Shown here one piece after another: positions 35,202 to 43,295 of a DNA stretch of 64,000 bases. The stretch comes from CAYZMS01 sp964479625 (GTDB lineage Bacteria; Bacteroidota; Bacteroidia; Chitinophagales; Saprospiraceae). Below the pieces are notes generated by a model, which did no database searches, had not been told where the DNA came from, and saw only the letters and a program-made list of their open reading frames with translations. The stretch lies in the NCBI GenBank assembly GCA_964479625.1, contig CAYZMS010000018.1, positions 34,427-98,426 of the forward strand, written 5' to 3'. Position 1 is the first letter of the stretch, and each line of letters opens with the position of its first letter. A program made the translations under genes and the position numbers.

Positions 35202-35987
35202 TTATGTTTTCCAAATTTCCCAGGCTTTGTCGGCTTGCAGGTGTAGCATGCGGAGGCCATTGCAGGTTACAGCGCCCTGCTCCCGCCCGTTTTTCATGAA
35301 ATGCGTTAATTTCGGATTATAAACCAGATCAAACAGACAATGCCCACCGTGGAGATAATGATACGGAATATCCGGTGAAGTACCAATAGCCGGAGCCATG
35401 CCCAGGGGGCTGGTATTAACGATCAACTGGCACTGATTAAGGCTGTGTTCATCCAGTTCCTGGTAGGTATAAACTCCTCCGAAAAGGGGCGGCTCCAATT
35501 GATTGTCCGGCCAGTTCGGTAATTCCGGATGCCTGGAAACCAGCGTATATTGGATACCCAGTTGTCGCAACACCCAACAAACCGCCTTTGCGGCCCCACC
35601 GGTGCCAAGTACCAGGGCTGATCCTATCCTCGAGGAGTGTTCAGCCATAATTTCCTCTAGCGAGACCTGAAATCCGTACACATCAGTATTGAACCCTTTT
35701 TTTTGACCCCTTTCGATCTTTATGGTATTAACCGCCCCAATAGCCCTGGCTTCCGGAGACAATTCATCCAGATACGGCAGTACGGCCTGTTTGTAGGGAA
35801 TGGTAACGTTCAATCCTTTTAAATTCGGGCTGTTTTCAATTAAGGCTGGTAACAGATCTATCTTTTCCAGGGGATACAGCTCATAAGCCCAATCCTGTAT
35901 GTGTAACCTTTCGAATTTTTGGGTAAAATACTTTTTCGAAAAGGAATGTGAAAGTGGGTGGCCGATCAACCCGAGTTGATTAATCAT
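35202..35987 (-). CDS. aroE: shikimate dehydrogenase
   Basis: This 261-residue enzyme reduces 3-dehydroshikimate to shikimate with NADPH in aromatic amino-acid synthesis. The substrate motif GHPLSHSFSKKYF is at the N-terminus. NVTIPYKQAV carries the catalytic lysine and GAVNTIK follows. The nucleotide loop is LVLGTGGAAKAV, the NTSPLGM block is present, and GLRMLHLQA is near the end. It is slightly short for AroE but complete. It is flanked at 12 bases by DUF368 upstream and by proline dehydrogenase downstream. Confidence 0.95.
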   Translation of the reverse strand: MINQLGLIGHPLSHSFSKKYFTQKFERLHIQDWAYELYPLEKIDLLPALIENSPNLKGLNVTIPYKQAVLPYLDELSPEARAIGAVNTIKIERGQKKGFNTDVYGFQVSLEEIMAEHSSRIGSALVLGTGGAAKAVCWVLRQLGIQYTLVSRHPELPNWPDNQLEPPLFGGVYTYQELDEHSLNQCQLIVNTSPLGMAPAIGTSPDIPYHYLHGGHCLFDLVYNPKLTHFMKNGREQGAVTCNGLRMLHLQADKAWEIWKT

Positions 35988-35999
35988 GGTAGAACGCTA

Positions 36000-36959
36000 T
36001 TATTTTGCCGGGGCCGGTTCACCGGAAGCACTACCCAATTTACCCAGAATAAAAACCAGCCCCACACCTGTTACCACACAAATAACAGCCCCTATCAGAT
36101 AAGGTTCTCCTTCATAATTGCCGGGAAGAACGCTGCGCTCCAGAAAAGGCACCTCCTCCCCAGAACTATCGGTGCGATAGCTCAAGACATTACGCCAGGG
36201 CCAGATCTTATTGAGGGAGCCGATCAGGAAACCGGTAAGTAAAGCCAGGGTAATGTTTGGGAAAGATTTGAAGGTCCAGGATAAAAACCGGCTGAAAATG
36301 GCTAAACCAAGCAAACAACCCAAAGCAAAGACGACTAGAACGGTCAGGCTTTGGGTGCTAAAGGTTTGCAGCACTTCCTTGACGGTCGGGATAATGTAAG
36401 TATACATACCCAACAACAGGAGGATAAAACTGCCTGAAATGCCAGGCAATATCAGAGCGGAAATGGCGATCATCCCGGAAACAAATACAAACCACAGCGC
36501 CTGGTTCCCGGAGGCAGGAGCCGCAACTGTTATCCAGTACGCAAGGGCGGTTCCTATGACCAGTGCCGCAAGCGAGCCCGCCGTCCATCGTTCTACCTGC
36601 CGACCGATATACACGGCCGAGGCGATAATCAACCCAAAAAAGAAAGCCCAAAGCAGTACCGGGTAAGTTTCCAGCAAACGGGTGACGGCCAAAACACCGA
36701 TGACAAGCCCAACTGCCATCCCTGCAAGCAGTTTAAACAGGAACCCTCCATCGATGGTACGCCAAAATTCGGAGAACCCACCTCGTTGAAGGGCTCGGAT
36801 GCTTTCCGGGCCTAAAACCGTTTTGATAGCATGAATCAGACGCTCGTAGATTCCCGTAATAAAGGCGATAGTGCCCCCCGAAACGCCGGGAATTACCTCT
36901 GCCATGCCCATGGCGGCTCCCTTTAAAGCCAGCTGAAAACCATCTTTCCATTTATTCAT
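36000..36959 (-). CDS. DUF368 membrane protein, likely undecaprenyl-phosphate translocase (PopT family)
   Basis: This 319-residue integral membrane protein has about eight to ten hydrophobic helices. The two DUF368 hallmark loops are present: MAEVIPGVSGGTIAFITGIYE near the N-terminus and LPGISGSFILLLLGMY near the middle. DUF368 proteins have been identified as recycling flippases that return undecaprenyl phosphate to the cytoplasmic face for cell-wall synthesis. The N-terminal acidic and glycine signature is intact, so function is expected to be conserved. It lies between aroE and a small EF-hand gene on the same strand. Confidence 0.88.
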   Translation of the reverse strand: MNKWKDGFQLALKGAAMGMAEVIPGVSGGTIAFITGIYERLIHAIKTVLGPESIRALQRGGFSEFWRTIDGGFLFKLLAGMAVGLVIGVLAVTRLLETYPVLLWAFFFGLIIASAVYIGRQVERWTAGSLAALVIGTALAYWITVAAPASGNQALWFVFVSGMIAISALILPGISGSFILLLLGMYTYIIPTVKEVLQTFSTQSLTVLVVFALGCLLGLAIFSRFLSWTFKSFPNITLALLTGFLIGSLNKIWPWRNVLSYRTDSSGEEVPFLERSVLPGNYEGEPYLIGAVICVVTGVGLVFILGKLGSASGEPAPAK

Positions 36960-36977
36960 GGGCGAAAAATAGGGAAT

Positions 36978-37256
36978 TTAGTCTTTCGTCAGTTCATTTT
37001 TCAGCTCCTGAAACTTGCCTTTCATATCTTCGTAAAGCTTGTTCATGCTAGCTTTGCGTTCTTCCGCACTAATCTTGCCATCTCCATCGGTATCCAATTG
37101 AGCCAATAGCTCATCCTTTTGGGATTTCAATTGCGTGGTCAGCTCCCTGGCTTTGTCCGAAAGGTCAGCGCTGATGTTGTCCAGATCAATGTTGTTTTCT
37201 TTTAGTTCTTCCTTGACGGAAGCCCACTTTTTTTTGATGTCGTCCATAAAGCTCAT
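36978..37256 (-). CDS. small EF-hand protein
   Basis: This 92-residue soluble, mostly helical protein has one canonical calcium-binding loop, DTDGDGKISAEE (about residues 55-66), flanked by long charged helices. No signal peptide is seen, so it is probably cytoplasmic. It starts just upstream of the DUF368 gene with an 18-base gap and is the first gene of the leftward run. A calcium-sensing or stress role is possible but not shown. It marks the left border of the foreign island. Confidence 0.65.
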   Translation of the reverse strand: MSFMDDIKKKWASVKEELKENNIDLDNISADLSDKARELTTQLKSQKDELLAQLDTDGDGKISAEERKASMNKLYEDMKGKFQELKNELTKD

Positions 37257-37298
37257 GTCTTCAATATTTTTGTAGTTAAAGGATAATAATAGACTTTA

Positions 37299-37756
37299 TT
37301 ATGAAAAAGGTTTTATGGCTTTCCCCGGCTCCCACTTGAATTTGCCTTTGTAGGTCCTGAACGGGCTGCAAACTCTAAAATTATGGAGTCCGGCACAAAT
37401 GACCATAATATCATCTCTAAACTGCTGACAAAAGTGTCTGCATTTATCTTTGACAATTCGACAACGTTTAATACCACAGATGGCATGTTTAAGGGTGATC
37501 CTCAATAATTTGGCGATGTATCGGTTAAACCATTTTTTAAGTTCAGATAGCTTGCCATTTCGAGGCCTTTTATAAGGTTGAACCACAAAGACATTTTTCG
37601 GAACATATCCCTGGTAACCACTATCTTGAAATAAATGGATGCCATCGGGGTACTGGCATTGTTCCTGGTCAGCTATTTTTTTATCGTGCATCGTGCCTTC
37701 ATGAGTCTGTCCTAAATAAAGAATATGCTGATTCTGTGAGGTAATCACATTTGCCT
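37299..37756 (-). pseudogene. 3' remnant of a DDE_Tnp_4-type (IS5-like) transposase
   Basis: About 150 residues match the C-terminal half of a transposase. The blocks HEGTMHDKKIAD, LFQDSGYQGY (second acid), VVQPYKRPRNGKLSE, WFNRYIAKL and the HNFRV end are recognisable. The helix that normally reads RVEHAIxGIKR here reads TLKHAICGIKR, so the catalytic glutamate position is a lysine. The whole N-terminal half and first catalytic acid are missing. Homology begins right at the end of the recombinase gene, so it cannot be a working transposase. Confidence 0.78.
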
Positions 37757-38347
37757 TTACCAGGTATTGGAAATTAGTCCCCGGCGATCATCACCAAGCA
37801 CTTGCATATAGATCATCGTGTTTTCTGCCGCTGTGTGGCCGAGAATATCCTGTATGACGTTCGCGGGTACTTTATCAAGGGCCAGCATCACGCCCATTGA
37901 ATGGCGCAAGCCTCTGGACGTGGCCTTCTTCCCGGAAATCCCTGCCGCGTCCATGACCTTCTTGACGTAGTTTTGCCCTGTACGGTCGGTAAACCTCCAC
38001 AGGCGGGTTTTGCCGTTCTTCTTGGAGCCTTTCCGGCTCCGCGCATCGTATTGGCTCTCCAGATCCCCCAGATAGTCTTTAGGAAGCTCCACAAGCCTGT
38101 ATTTGTCTTCCCGCTCGGGGTTTTGCTTGAGGGTACGGATAAGAACGCGCTTGCCCTCAAAGTCCAGCCTGTGCGGTGTCACCTCCAATGCTTCCGATAA
38201 ACGGCAACCCGTGTAATAGATCATCAGACAAAAAGACCGGATATCCGGCTTCATAAACTGCGCAGCCTCCTTGAAGGCTTTACGTTCTTCACGGTTCAAA
38301 TACTTGCGCTCTCCGGTGTGAATGTCAATCAGGTCGTTAACGTCCAT
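37757..38347 (-). CDS. minimal tyrosine recombinase (phage-integrase catalytic domain)
   Basis: This 196-residue protein is essentially one catalytic domain without the usual N-terminal core-binding domain. Catalytic candidates are Arg49 (TGCRLSEAL), Lys74, Arg148 and His149 in SRGLRHSMG, His171 in LGHTAAENT and the nucleophile Tyr180. The first His of the usual HxxR box is an arginine (Arg145). It could still act as a site-specific recombinase or be a decayed integrase. Its stop codon coincides with the junction to the transposase remnant, so its native C-terminus may have been altered. Confidence 0.78.
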   Translation of the reverse strand: MDVNDLIDIHTGERKYLNREERKAFKEAAQFMKPDIRSFCLMIYYTGCRLSEALEVTPHRLDFEGKRVLIRTLKQNPEREDKYRLVELPKDYLGDLESQYDARSRKGSKKNGKTRLWRFTDRTGQNYVKKVMDAAGISGKKATSRGLRHSMGVMLALDKVPANVIQDILGHTAAENTMIYMQVLGDDRRGLISNTW

Positions 38348-38432
38348 ATATTCGCCTTTAATCGTGTACTACGAAAGTTAAGGTAAAAAAAAGCCTGATT
38401 TTGTCAAAAACCGGGGTGATTTCATCCTCAAC

Positions 38433-38463
38433 CTTTCGCCTTTTGCTGAACAAAAGGCGAAAG
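38433..38463 (-). terminator. perfect 13-bp hairpin after the KilA-N gene
   Basis: CTTTCGCCTTTTG (38433-38445) and CAAAAGGCGAAAG (38451-38463) are perfect inverted repeats with a five-base loop. The hairpin begins one base after the KilA-N stop codon. No T-run follows on the minus strand, so termination may be imperfect, or the hairpin may protect the transcript end. Confidence 0.6.
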
Positions 38464-38464
38464 C

Positions 38465-39187
38465 TCACCCTTTAATCACGTCTTGTAAAATGTCCTGATG
38501 GTAGGTTCTGACCTTGCCAAAGCGCTCATCATGGGCCGCGCCTGTGGCGACGTCCCTCTGGCGGCTCAGGGCCGTGGCCGCCTTGCCCCATTCCTTGGCC
38601 TTGTGCAAGGGGCAGGGGATTTTGTTCAGGGCGCAATATCCGGCAATCGTGTAGTAATGGTCATCGGTGCTGGTGATCTTGGCCTCCAGCTCGTCCACCC
38701 GCTCGGCAATGAAGTCTACGTCCTGCCTGATTTCGATATTGAACTGCTCCTGCTGCTCCAGTTCCTCCACGATCATGCGCAGCCCCTTGATGATCCCGGA
38801 CGGGCTATAGTGCTTGATCTCGGTCTTGCCTGTCAAAAGCAGTTCCTGAATGCGGTCATAGACCCACAGCTCAAAGCGGGGGCTGAGCCAGGCGGCAAAT
38901 TTGAGCGCCAGTTTTTCATCCATCCATGTTCCTTGCAGTCCCTCAGCCGCATCGCCACCCTTGACAACCCGTAGAACTTCACGCGGAATATCCGAAGCGA
39001 TATTCACATCTGAATATCGCTCCTCCAGCAAGGTGATATATTCCTTCGTCTCTTTCAGGCGCAGGAAGTTTCCGACAGGTTTACCGAACGGCTTGGCCAT
39101 TTCCGTGGCGTTAATCATCTTGTTGCCATCGGAAAACTCAAAGCTGATACTCTGGCCTTCATAGTCAAACTTGGTTATGTCGCTCAT
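38465..39187 (-). CDS. KilA-N domain protein
   Basis: From the ATG at 39187 this is a 240-residue protein with an N-terminal KilA-N DNA-binding domain (about 1-115). The blocks DGNKMINATEMAKPFGK, FLRLKETKEYI, GGDAAEGLQGTWMDEKLALKFAAWLSPRFELWVYDRI are typical. A coiled-coil segment (about 130-180) and a short C-terminal region follow. KilA-N proteins come from phages and large DNA viruses and are likely DNA-binding regulators. Two identical CGATATTC-N6-GAATATCG palindromes lie in its leader and inside its own coding region, which suggests autoregulation. The TTG alternative start at 39217 is less likely. Confidence 0.85.
   Translation of the reverse strand: MSDITKFDYEGQSISFEFSDGNKMINATEMAKPFGKPVGNFLRLKETKEYITLLEERYSDVNIASDIPREVLRVVKGGDAAEGLQGTWMDEKLALKFAAWLSPRFELWVYDRIQELLLTGKTEIKHYSPSGIIKGLRMIVEELEQQEQFNIEIRQDVDFIAERVDELEAKITSTDDHYYTIAGYCALNKIPCPLHKAKEWGKAATALSRQRDVATGAAHDERFGKVRTYHQDILQDVIKG
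38998..39019. promoter_or_regulatory. operator-like palindrome inside the KilA-N gene
   Basis: CGATATTC (38998-39005) and GAATATCG (39012-39019) are perfect inverted arms separated by six bases. The match extends one base outward and one inward on each side, giving ten paired bases. The same arms and spacing occur at 39236-39257, 238 bases upstream on the transcript. Confidence 0.5.
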
Positions 39188-39235
39188 GGCCGTAAATTTA
39201 GTAAAATACGGGGGCAATACATATTAAGGGTTTCC

Positions 39236-39257
39236 CGATATTCTAAACGGAATATCG
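39236..39257. promoter_or_regulatory. operator-like palindrome upstream of the KilA-N gene
   Basis: CGATATTC (39236-39243) and GAATATCG (39250-39257) are perfect inverted arms with a six-base spacer, 49 bases before the KilA-N ATG. The location fits a promoter-proximal operator. The identical site inside the gene strengthens the case over a chance palindrome. Confidence 0.55.
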
Positions 39258-39300
39258 CGCGCTCGTAAAGACTTTGCGGATGAAAAGAAAATAAATAACA

Positions 39301-39425
39301 TCATAAAAGGCACTCCTCAGCAAAAGAATAATACCCGTCTTCCGGTGTCACAATGATATGATCGAGAATAGGAATATCTATAATATTGCCTGCGTCCTTG
39401 AATCTCCTGGTAAGATCAGATAAAG
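39301..39425 (-). pseudogene. radC-like C-terminal fragment
   Basis: The last 39 or so codons of this frame read like the end of a RadC JAB/MPN-domain protein: SDLTRRFKDAGNIIDIPILDHIIV, then YYSFAEE. The catalytic HxHPSG metalloprotease motif and everything before it are missing. Upstream sequence in frame is unrelated. It is therefore a truncated remnant, of the kind RadC homologs leave in mobile elements. Confidence 0.72.
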
Positions 39426-39570
39426 TTAAGGTGGCCAAAACCCAGGCGTCTGGGCAGTATGCCTGATCACTTACAAAAAAGTAAAGCAGAAAAATCACCC
39501 GGATTTACTCGAAAATAATATAAAAGGGAAAGAACTATTTTAAAAGTACCAAAAATAATTGCCTGAGTAG

Positions 39571-40368
39571 TCAAGTAGGGGGCTGGTAAGCCTGCCGCTG
39601 TATTGTTGCTTTGATCTCGTCTATCTGCTTCAAGGTGGTTTGGTAGCCGATTTCGAAAGCCTCCTGTATCTTATCAGTGCTTAACCAGCCGATATTCTTT
39701 AGCCCATTGTATTCCAACATAAAGTCACAAAGGGCAAATTTTGGCTGGGCGGTTGCGTAATACTTCAAATCACTTGCCCGCATGGTTACCTTAAACGTAC
39801 TTTTGAAGTAATTCCATTCCGAGAATTCAATGGGATTTACGTAACTGCCAATAATGATATCTACCTTATTCCTTAAGGGTTTTACCGGGAAGTTGTCCAT
39901 CACCCCGCCATCTACATAAAGGGAATTATCGATCTCTACCGGGCTGAAGATACCTGGAGCGGCGGCAGAAGCCAAAAGGGGCTTCATTAAAGGGCCCGTG
40001 TTAAAAACTTTGATATCTCCGGCCAGTAGGTCAGTGGCCGTTACGTACAGGTGTACCTTTAAGCTGGAAAAGTCATCTGTTGGAAAAAACTTCTTGAGGT
40101 AATCCCCAAATCGATGCGTATCCAGCATGCCCGTTTTGTAAAAAGTAAAATAGGAAATCTGCCATAGGGGGGCATCATCAAAAAAACGCAACATCTCCTT
40201 ACTGTCCAGGCCGGCACCGTAAAGTGCCCCGACAAGAGCACCAGCACTTGATCCGGAAATATAAGAGGGGTGTAAGCCCTTTTCCCTGAGAGCCTGCAAA
40301 AGACCAATGTGGGCTACTCCCCGCATGCCGCCTCCCGATAGAACCAAACCAAAAGTAAAATCTTCCAT
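39571..40368 (-). CDS. patatin-like phospholipase, RssA type
   Basis: This 265-residue lipid acyl hydrolase has the oxyanion loop SGGGMRGVAHIGLLQAL, the nucleophile elbow GSSAG (Ser near residue 42) and the catalytic aspartate in VDGGVMDNFPVKPL. The arrangement matches bacterial patatins of the RssA/YchK group. No signal peptide is present, so it is probably cytoplasmic or peripheral to the inner membrane. It is divergently transcribed from the glutaminase gene. The substrate is unknown. Confidence 0.9.
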   Translation of the reverse strand: MEDFTFGLVLSGGGMRGVAHIGLLQALREKGLHPSYISGSSAGALVGALYGAGLDSKEMLRFFDDAPLWQISYFTFYKTGMLDTHRFGDYLKKFFPTDDFSSLKVHLYVTATDLLAGDIKVFNTGPLMKPLLASAAAPGIFSPVEIDNSLYVDGGVMDNFPVKPLRNKVDIIIGSYVNPIEFSEWNYFKSTFKVTMRASDLKYYATAQPKFALCDFMLEYNGLKNIGWLSTDKIQEAFEIGYQTTLKQIDEIKATIQRQAYQPPT

Positions 40369-40376
40369 AAATTTCT

Positions 40377-40400
40377 AACCTTCTTAAGGAATAGAAGGTT
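40377..40400. promoter_or_regulatory. palindrome in the patatin/glutaminase divergent promoter
   Basis: AACCTTCT (40377-40384) and AGAAGGTT (40393-40400) form a perfect 8-bp inverted repeat with an eight-base spacer in the 80-base gap between divergent genes. It could be a shared operator, or a leader hairpin. The evidence is only position and symmetry. Confidence 0.3.
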
Positions 40401-40448
40401 GGATTGGAGGAAAAAATCCTTTATTTAGAAAAAAATTCCCATATCACC

Positions 40449-42050
40449 ATGGCTATAAACAAAGGAGCGTTCCCAAAGGAAACTAACGGGAGGTTTCGCA
40501 ATGACACAGAAAAACAAATCGATACCCATCGCCTCTTTCAAAATTTAGATACGAGTAATAGTGGGGTCATTAATCTGGAAAAGTTTTTGGAGGCCTTAGA
40601 AAAGGAGGGTATTTTAGGGGATGACAACCGCCTGGAGTCCATCTATGAGGAGTTGAAGGGAGATAACCTCCGCCTTTCCAAAAGCTTGCCCTTAAACCTG
40701 GAAAAGTGTGATCACTTTTTGCATCAAAGCGCCCTTTTACGCCACGCCTTTTCGGGCAACCTGATCATTCCTGATTTTGAGGATTTTTCAAGGGAAATAA
40801 AAGAGATATTCGAAGCAACCAAAAGCAATCGTGTAGGCAAGGTAGCAGATTATATCCCCCAACTGGCCAGGGTAGATCCCGAATACTTCGCCGTATCTAT
40901 GTGCACTATTGACGGGCAGCGGTTTTCCATAGGCGATTTTGAAGAAAAATTTTGCCTTCAATCCACTTGTAAAATGATTAATTATTGTCTGGCTTCCGCG
41001 GAACATGGAGAGCAGGTGGTGCATCAACATGTTGGTCGTGAACCCAGTGGGCGGTCATTCAATGAGTTATCCTTAAATAACGATGGGTTACCCCATAACC
41101 CGCTGATCAATGCCGGTGCAATTATGAGTTGCTCCCTGATCAAACCTGGGAAATCTCCCTCCGACCGTTTTGATCATGTAAGCTCTACCTGGAACCGCCT
41201 TTGTGCCGGTCGAAAGGTAGGGTTTAATAACTCGGTTTACCTTTCGGAACGCAGTACCGCAGACCGTAACTTTGCTCTTGCTTATTTTATGCGGGAAAAC
41301 CAGGCTTTTCCCGAAAAAACCGATCTATTAGAGACCCTGGAGTTCTATTTTCAATGCTGTTCCATTGAGTCAAATACTGCCAATTTGAGTATCGCTGCCG
41401 CTACCTTAGCCAATGCCGGAGTAAACCCCCTCACCGGTGAAAAGATATTCGATGAAAAAACCGTCCAGCACTGTTTGTCCCTGATGTTGACCTGTGGGAT
41501 GTATGATTTTTCGGGAGAATTTGCCTTCAACATCGGGCTGCCGGCAAAAAGTGGTGTGTCGGGCTGTATGATGGTTGTTGTACCCAACGTGATGGGAATC
41601 ACCATTTGGTCACCCCGATTGGATGAGTTGGGCAATAGTGTACGTGGCGTTGAGTTTTGCCGAAGATTAGTCGAAAAATATAATTTTCACCAGTTTGATT
41701 CCATTGTACTTGAAACCAATAAAAAAGATCCCCGCAGGCGGCGGTATGACAGCGCCATTAACCATACCCTTACCTTGATCTATGCAGCCGGAAATGGGGA
41801 TCTGGGGGAGATCAAACGGCTCAATGCCGAAAAGGGCGACCTTAGTGTGGCAGATTATGATGGTCGAACAGCCATGCACCTGGCCGCTTCTGAAGGGCAA
41901 CTCGAAGTAGTAAAATATCTGATCGAACAAGGGGTGCCTTTAGAACCCATTGACCGCTGGGGAGGTACTCCACAAAAGGACGCCCAACGGGAAGGGCATC
42001 AGGAGGTGGTTGAAGCACTGGAACAGGCTCTGGCTGCAAAAAATGCCTAG
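40449..42050 (+). CDS. animal-type glutaminase (GLS-like) with EF-hand-like and ankyrin regions
   Basis: This enzyme of about 533 residues should hydrolyse glutamine to glutamate and ammonia. It reads throughout like the eukaryotic kidney-type glutaminase. It has an N-terminal EF-hand-like helical region (DTSNSGVINLEKF), then VIPDF-type and GKVADYIPQLA blocks. The serine-hydrolase site is FCLQSTCK (Ser172, Lys175), followed by GREPSG, PHNPLINAGAI, CGMYDFSGEFAF and GLPAKSGVSG. C-terminal ankyrin repeats follow (YDGRTAMHLAASEGQLEVVKYL onward). Bacterial GlsA proteins are usually about 310 residues and lack these ends. I chose the ATG at 40449 over a TTG at 40404. Confidence 0.92.
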   Translation: MAINKGAFPKETNGRFRNDTEKQIDTHRLFQNLDTSNSGVINLEKFLEALEKEGILGDDNRLESIYEELKGDNLRLSKSLPLNLEKCDHFLHQSALLRHAFSGNLIIPDFEDFSREIKEIFEATKSNRVGKVADYIPQLARVDPEYFAVSMCTIDGQRFSIGDFEEKFCLQSTCKMINYCLASAEHGEQVVHQHVGREPSGRSFNELSLNNDGLPHNPLINAGAIMSCSLIKPGKSPSDRFDHVSSTWNRLCAGRKVGFNNSVYLSERSTADRNFALAYFMRENQAFPEKTDLLETLEFYFQCCSIESNTANLSIAAATLANAGVNPLTGEKIFDEKTVQHCLSLMLTCGMYDFSGEFAFNIGLPAKSGVSGCMMVVVPNVMGITIWSPRLDELGNSVRGVEFCRRLVEKYNFHQFDSIVLETNKKDPRRRRYDSAINHTLTLIYAAGNGDLGEIKRLNAEKGDLSVADYDGRTAMHLAASEGQLEVVKYLIEQGVPLEPIDRWGGTPQKDAQREGHQEVVEALEQALAAKNA

Positions 42051-42120
42051 GATAATGAAAAGCATATGCATCGGGTGCTTTCCTGTAGGGTCCTTGTATG
42101 CATGATATAATTGTTTAAAG

Positions 42121-42759
42121 ATGAATGAAATGTTCAAATTAAAAGGATATTACCCTTCCGCCGCACTATTGCTGACCTTATTCCTTTTCTTCTCTCTGAT
42201 CTTGGCAGCCTGTAGGACGGAAGGACGCGTAAAGGTTGAACAAACTCCTGCCCGAACACAAAATGGGTATCACGTCATAATTGAGATCCCTGCCGGTACT
42301 AACCTAAAGATCGAATACAACAAGGCCGATCGAAAATTCGAACCGGATCAGGTCAACGGGCAAGACCGGATCATTGAGTTTTTACCTTACCCGGGTAACT
42401 ATGGCTTTATTCCTTCTACCTTGATGGATGAAGCCCGCGGGGGAGATGGCGACCCCCTGGATGTTCTGGTTATCGCCTCTTCTGTACCCACCGGAAGTTT
42501 AATGGAGGTCGAGCTACTGGGAGCCTTAAAACTTCGGGACCAGGGCGAATTGGATACCAAGTTGATCGCTTTGCCCCTGGAAAAAGAAGATCGTATTATC
42601 CAACCGGACGATTTTCAGGATTTTCTTATCCGTTATGATGAAGTCAGGCGCATAATTGAGCAGTGGTTTACTGCTTACAAGGGACGTGGCCAGGTAGAAA
42701 TGCTGGGTTGGGAAGACGAACAATTTGCAAAACAGGAAGTGGCCCGCTGGGAAAAATAA
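42121..42759 (+). CDS. ppa: family I inorganic pyrophosphatase with lipoprotein signal
   Basis: This 212-residue protein carries the soluble family I pyrophosphatase fold. IPAGTNLKIEY, YPGNYGFIPST and the metal-binding signature GDGDPLDVLVI (Asp109, Asp111, Asp114) are all present. Unusually, it starts with a hydrophobic segment and a lipobox (LILAAC, Cys31), so it is predicted to be an exported lipoprotein rather than cytoplasmic. It could hydrolyse pyrophosphate outside the cytoplasm. The GNAT gene starts eight bases after its stop, suggesting cotranscription. Confidence 0.9.
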   Translation: MNEMFKLKGYYPSAALLLTLFLFFSLILAACRTEGRVKVEQTPARTQNGYHVIIEIPAGTNLKIEYNKADRKFEPDQVNGQDRIIEFLPYPGNYGFIPSTLMDEARGGDGDPLDVLVIASSVPTGSLMEVELLGALKLRDQGELDTKLIALPLEKEDRIIQPDDFQDFLIRYDEVRRIIEQWFTAYKGRGQVEMLGWEDEQFAKQEVARWEK

Positions 42760-42767
42760 GCGCCTTC

Positions 42768-43295
42768 ATGGTACCCATTCTGGAAACACCTCGTCTTCGG
42801 CTCCGGCCGCCCGCCCCAACGGATTTTGAAGCCATTTACCGGCTGGGAAACAACCCTCGGGTAATGCGGTATATTAGTGGGAAAACCCAATCTCGCCGGG
42901 AAGCCCAGGCCGACCTGAACCGCCGTATCCAGGCCTCAAAGGGGGATGCTGGCTATTGGATAACGGAACATAATATTAGTGGGGAATTCCTCGGCTGGAT
43001 GGCCTTAAAACCCCTGGAAGGGTATCCCCCGCATACGGAGATCGGCTACCGCTTCTTGGAAGAGGCCTGGGGAAATGGTTATGCTACGGAAGGAGGGTTT
43101 TGTTTACTGCATTATGCCTTTGGAACACTTCAACTAAAGGAGGTAGTGGCGGTTGCCATGGAGGCCAATAAGGCCTCCCGCCGGGTAATGGAAAAATTAG
43201 GCCTGCATTTTGACCACAAAGGTATCTATTATGATGTGGAATGTGTTTTCTATCGAATTAGCCGGGAGCAGTTTTTCCAACATGTCGATTCTTGA
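42768..43295 (+). CDS. GNAT-family N-acetyltransferase
   Basis: From the ATG at 42768 this is a 175-residue acetyltransferase of the RimJ/RimL-like GNAT group. It begins with LETPRLRLRPPAPTDFEAIYRL. The acetyl-CoA segment lies around IGYRFLEEAWGNGYATEGG, and VAMEANKASRRVMEKLG follows. It probably acetylates the N-terminus of a protein or a small molecule. The acceptor is unknown. It starts eight bases after the pyrophosphatase gene on the same strand. Confidence 0.88.
   Translation: MVPILETPRLRLRPPAPTDFEAIYRLGNNPRVMRYISGKTQSRREAQADLNRRIQASKGDAGYWITEHNISGEFLGWMALKPLEGYPPHTEIGYRFLEEAWGNGYATEGGFCLLHYAFGTLQLKEVVAVAMEANKASRRVMEKLGLHFDHKGIYYDVECVFYRISREQFFQHVDS

Larger units (their letters stand above)
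37260..39560. mobile_element. decayed mobile island (transposase remnant, recombinase, KilA-N, radC tail)
   Basis: This segment holds a 5'-truncated transposase, a minimal tyrosine recombinase, a KilA-N gene and the last 40 or so residues of a RadC-like protein. All read leftward and none is related to the housekeeping genes on either side. No clear flanking direct repeats or att sites are visible, so the limits are approximate and set by the nearest chromosomal genes. It is probably the relic of a phage or integrative element that was later hit by an insertion sequence. Confidence 0.65.
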
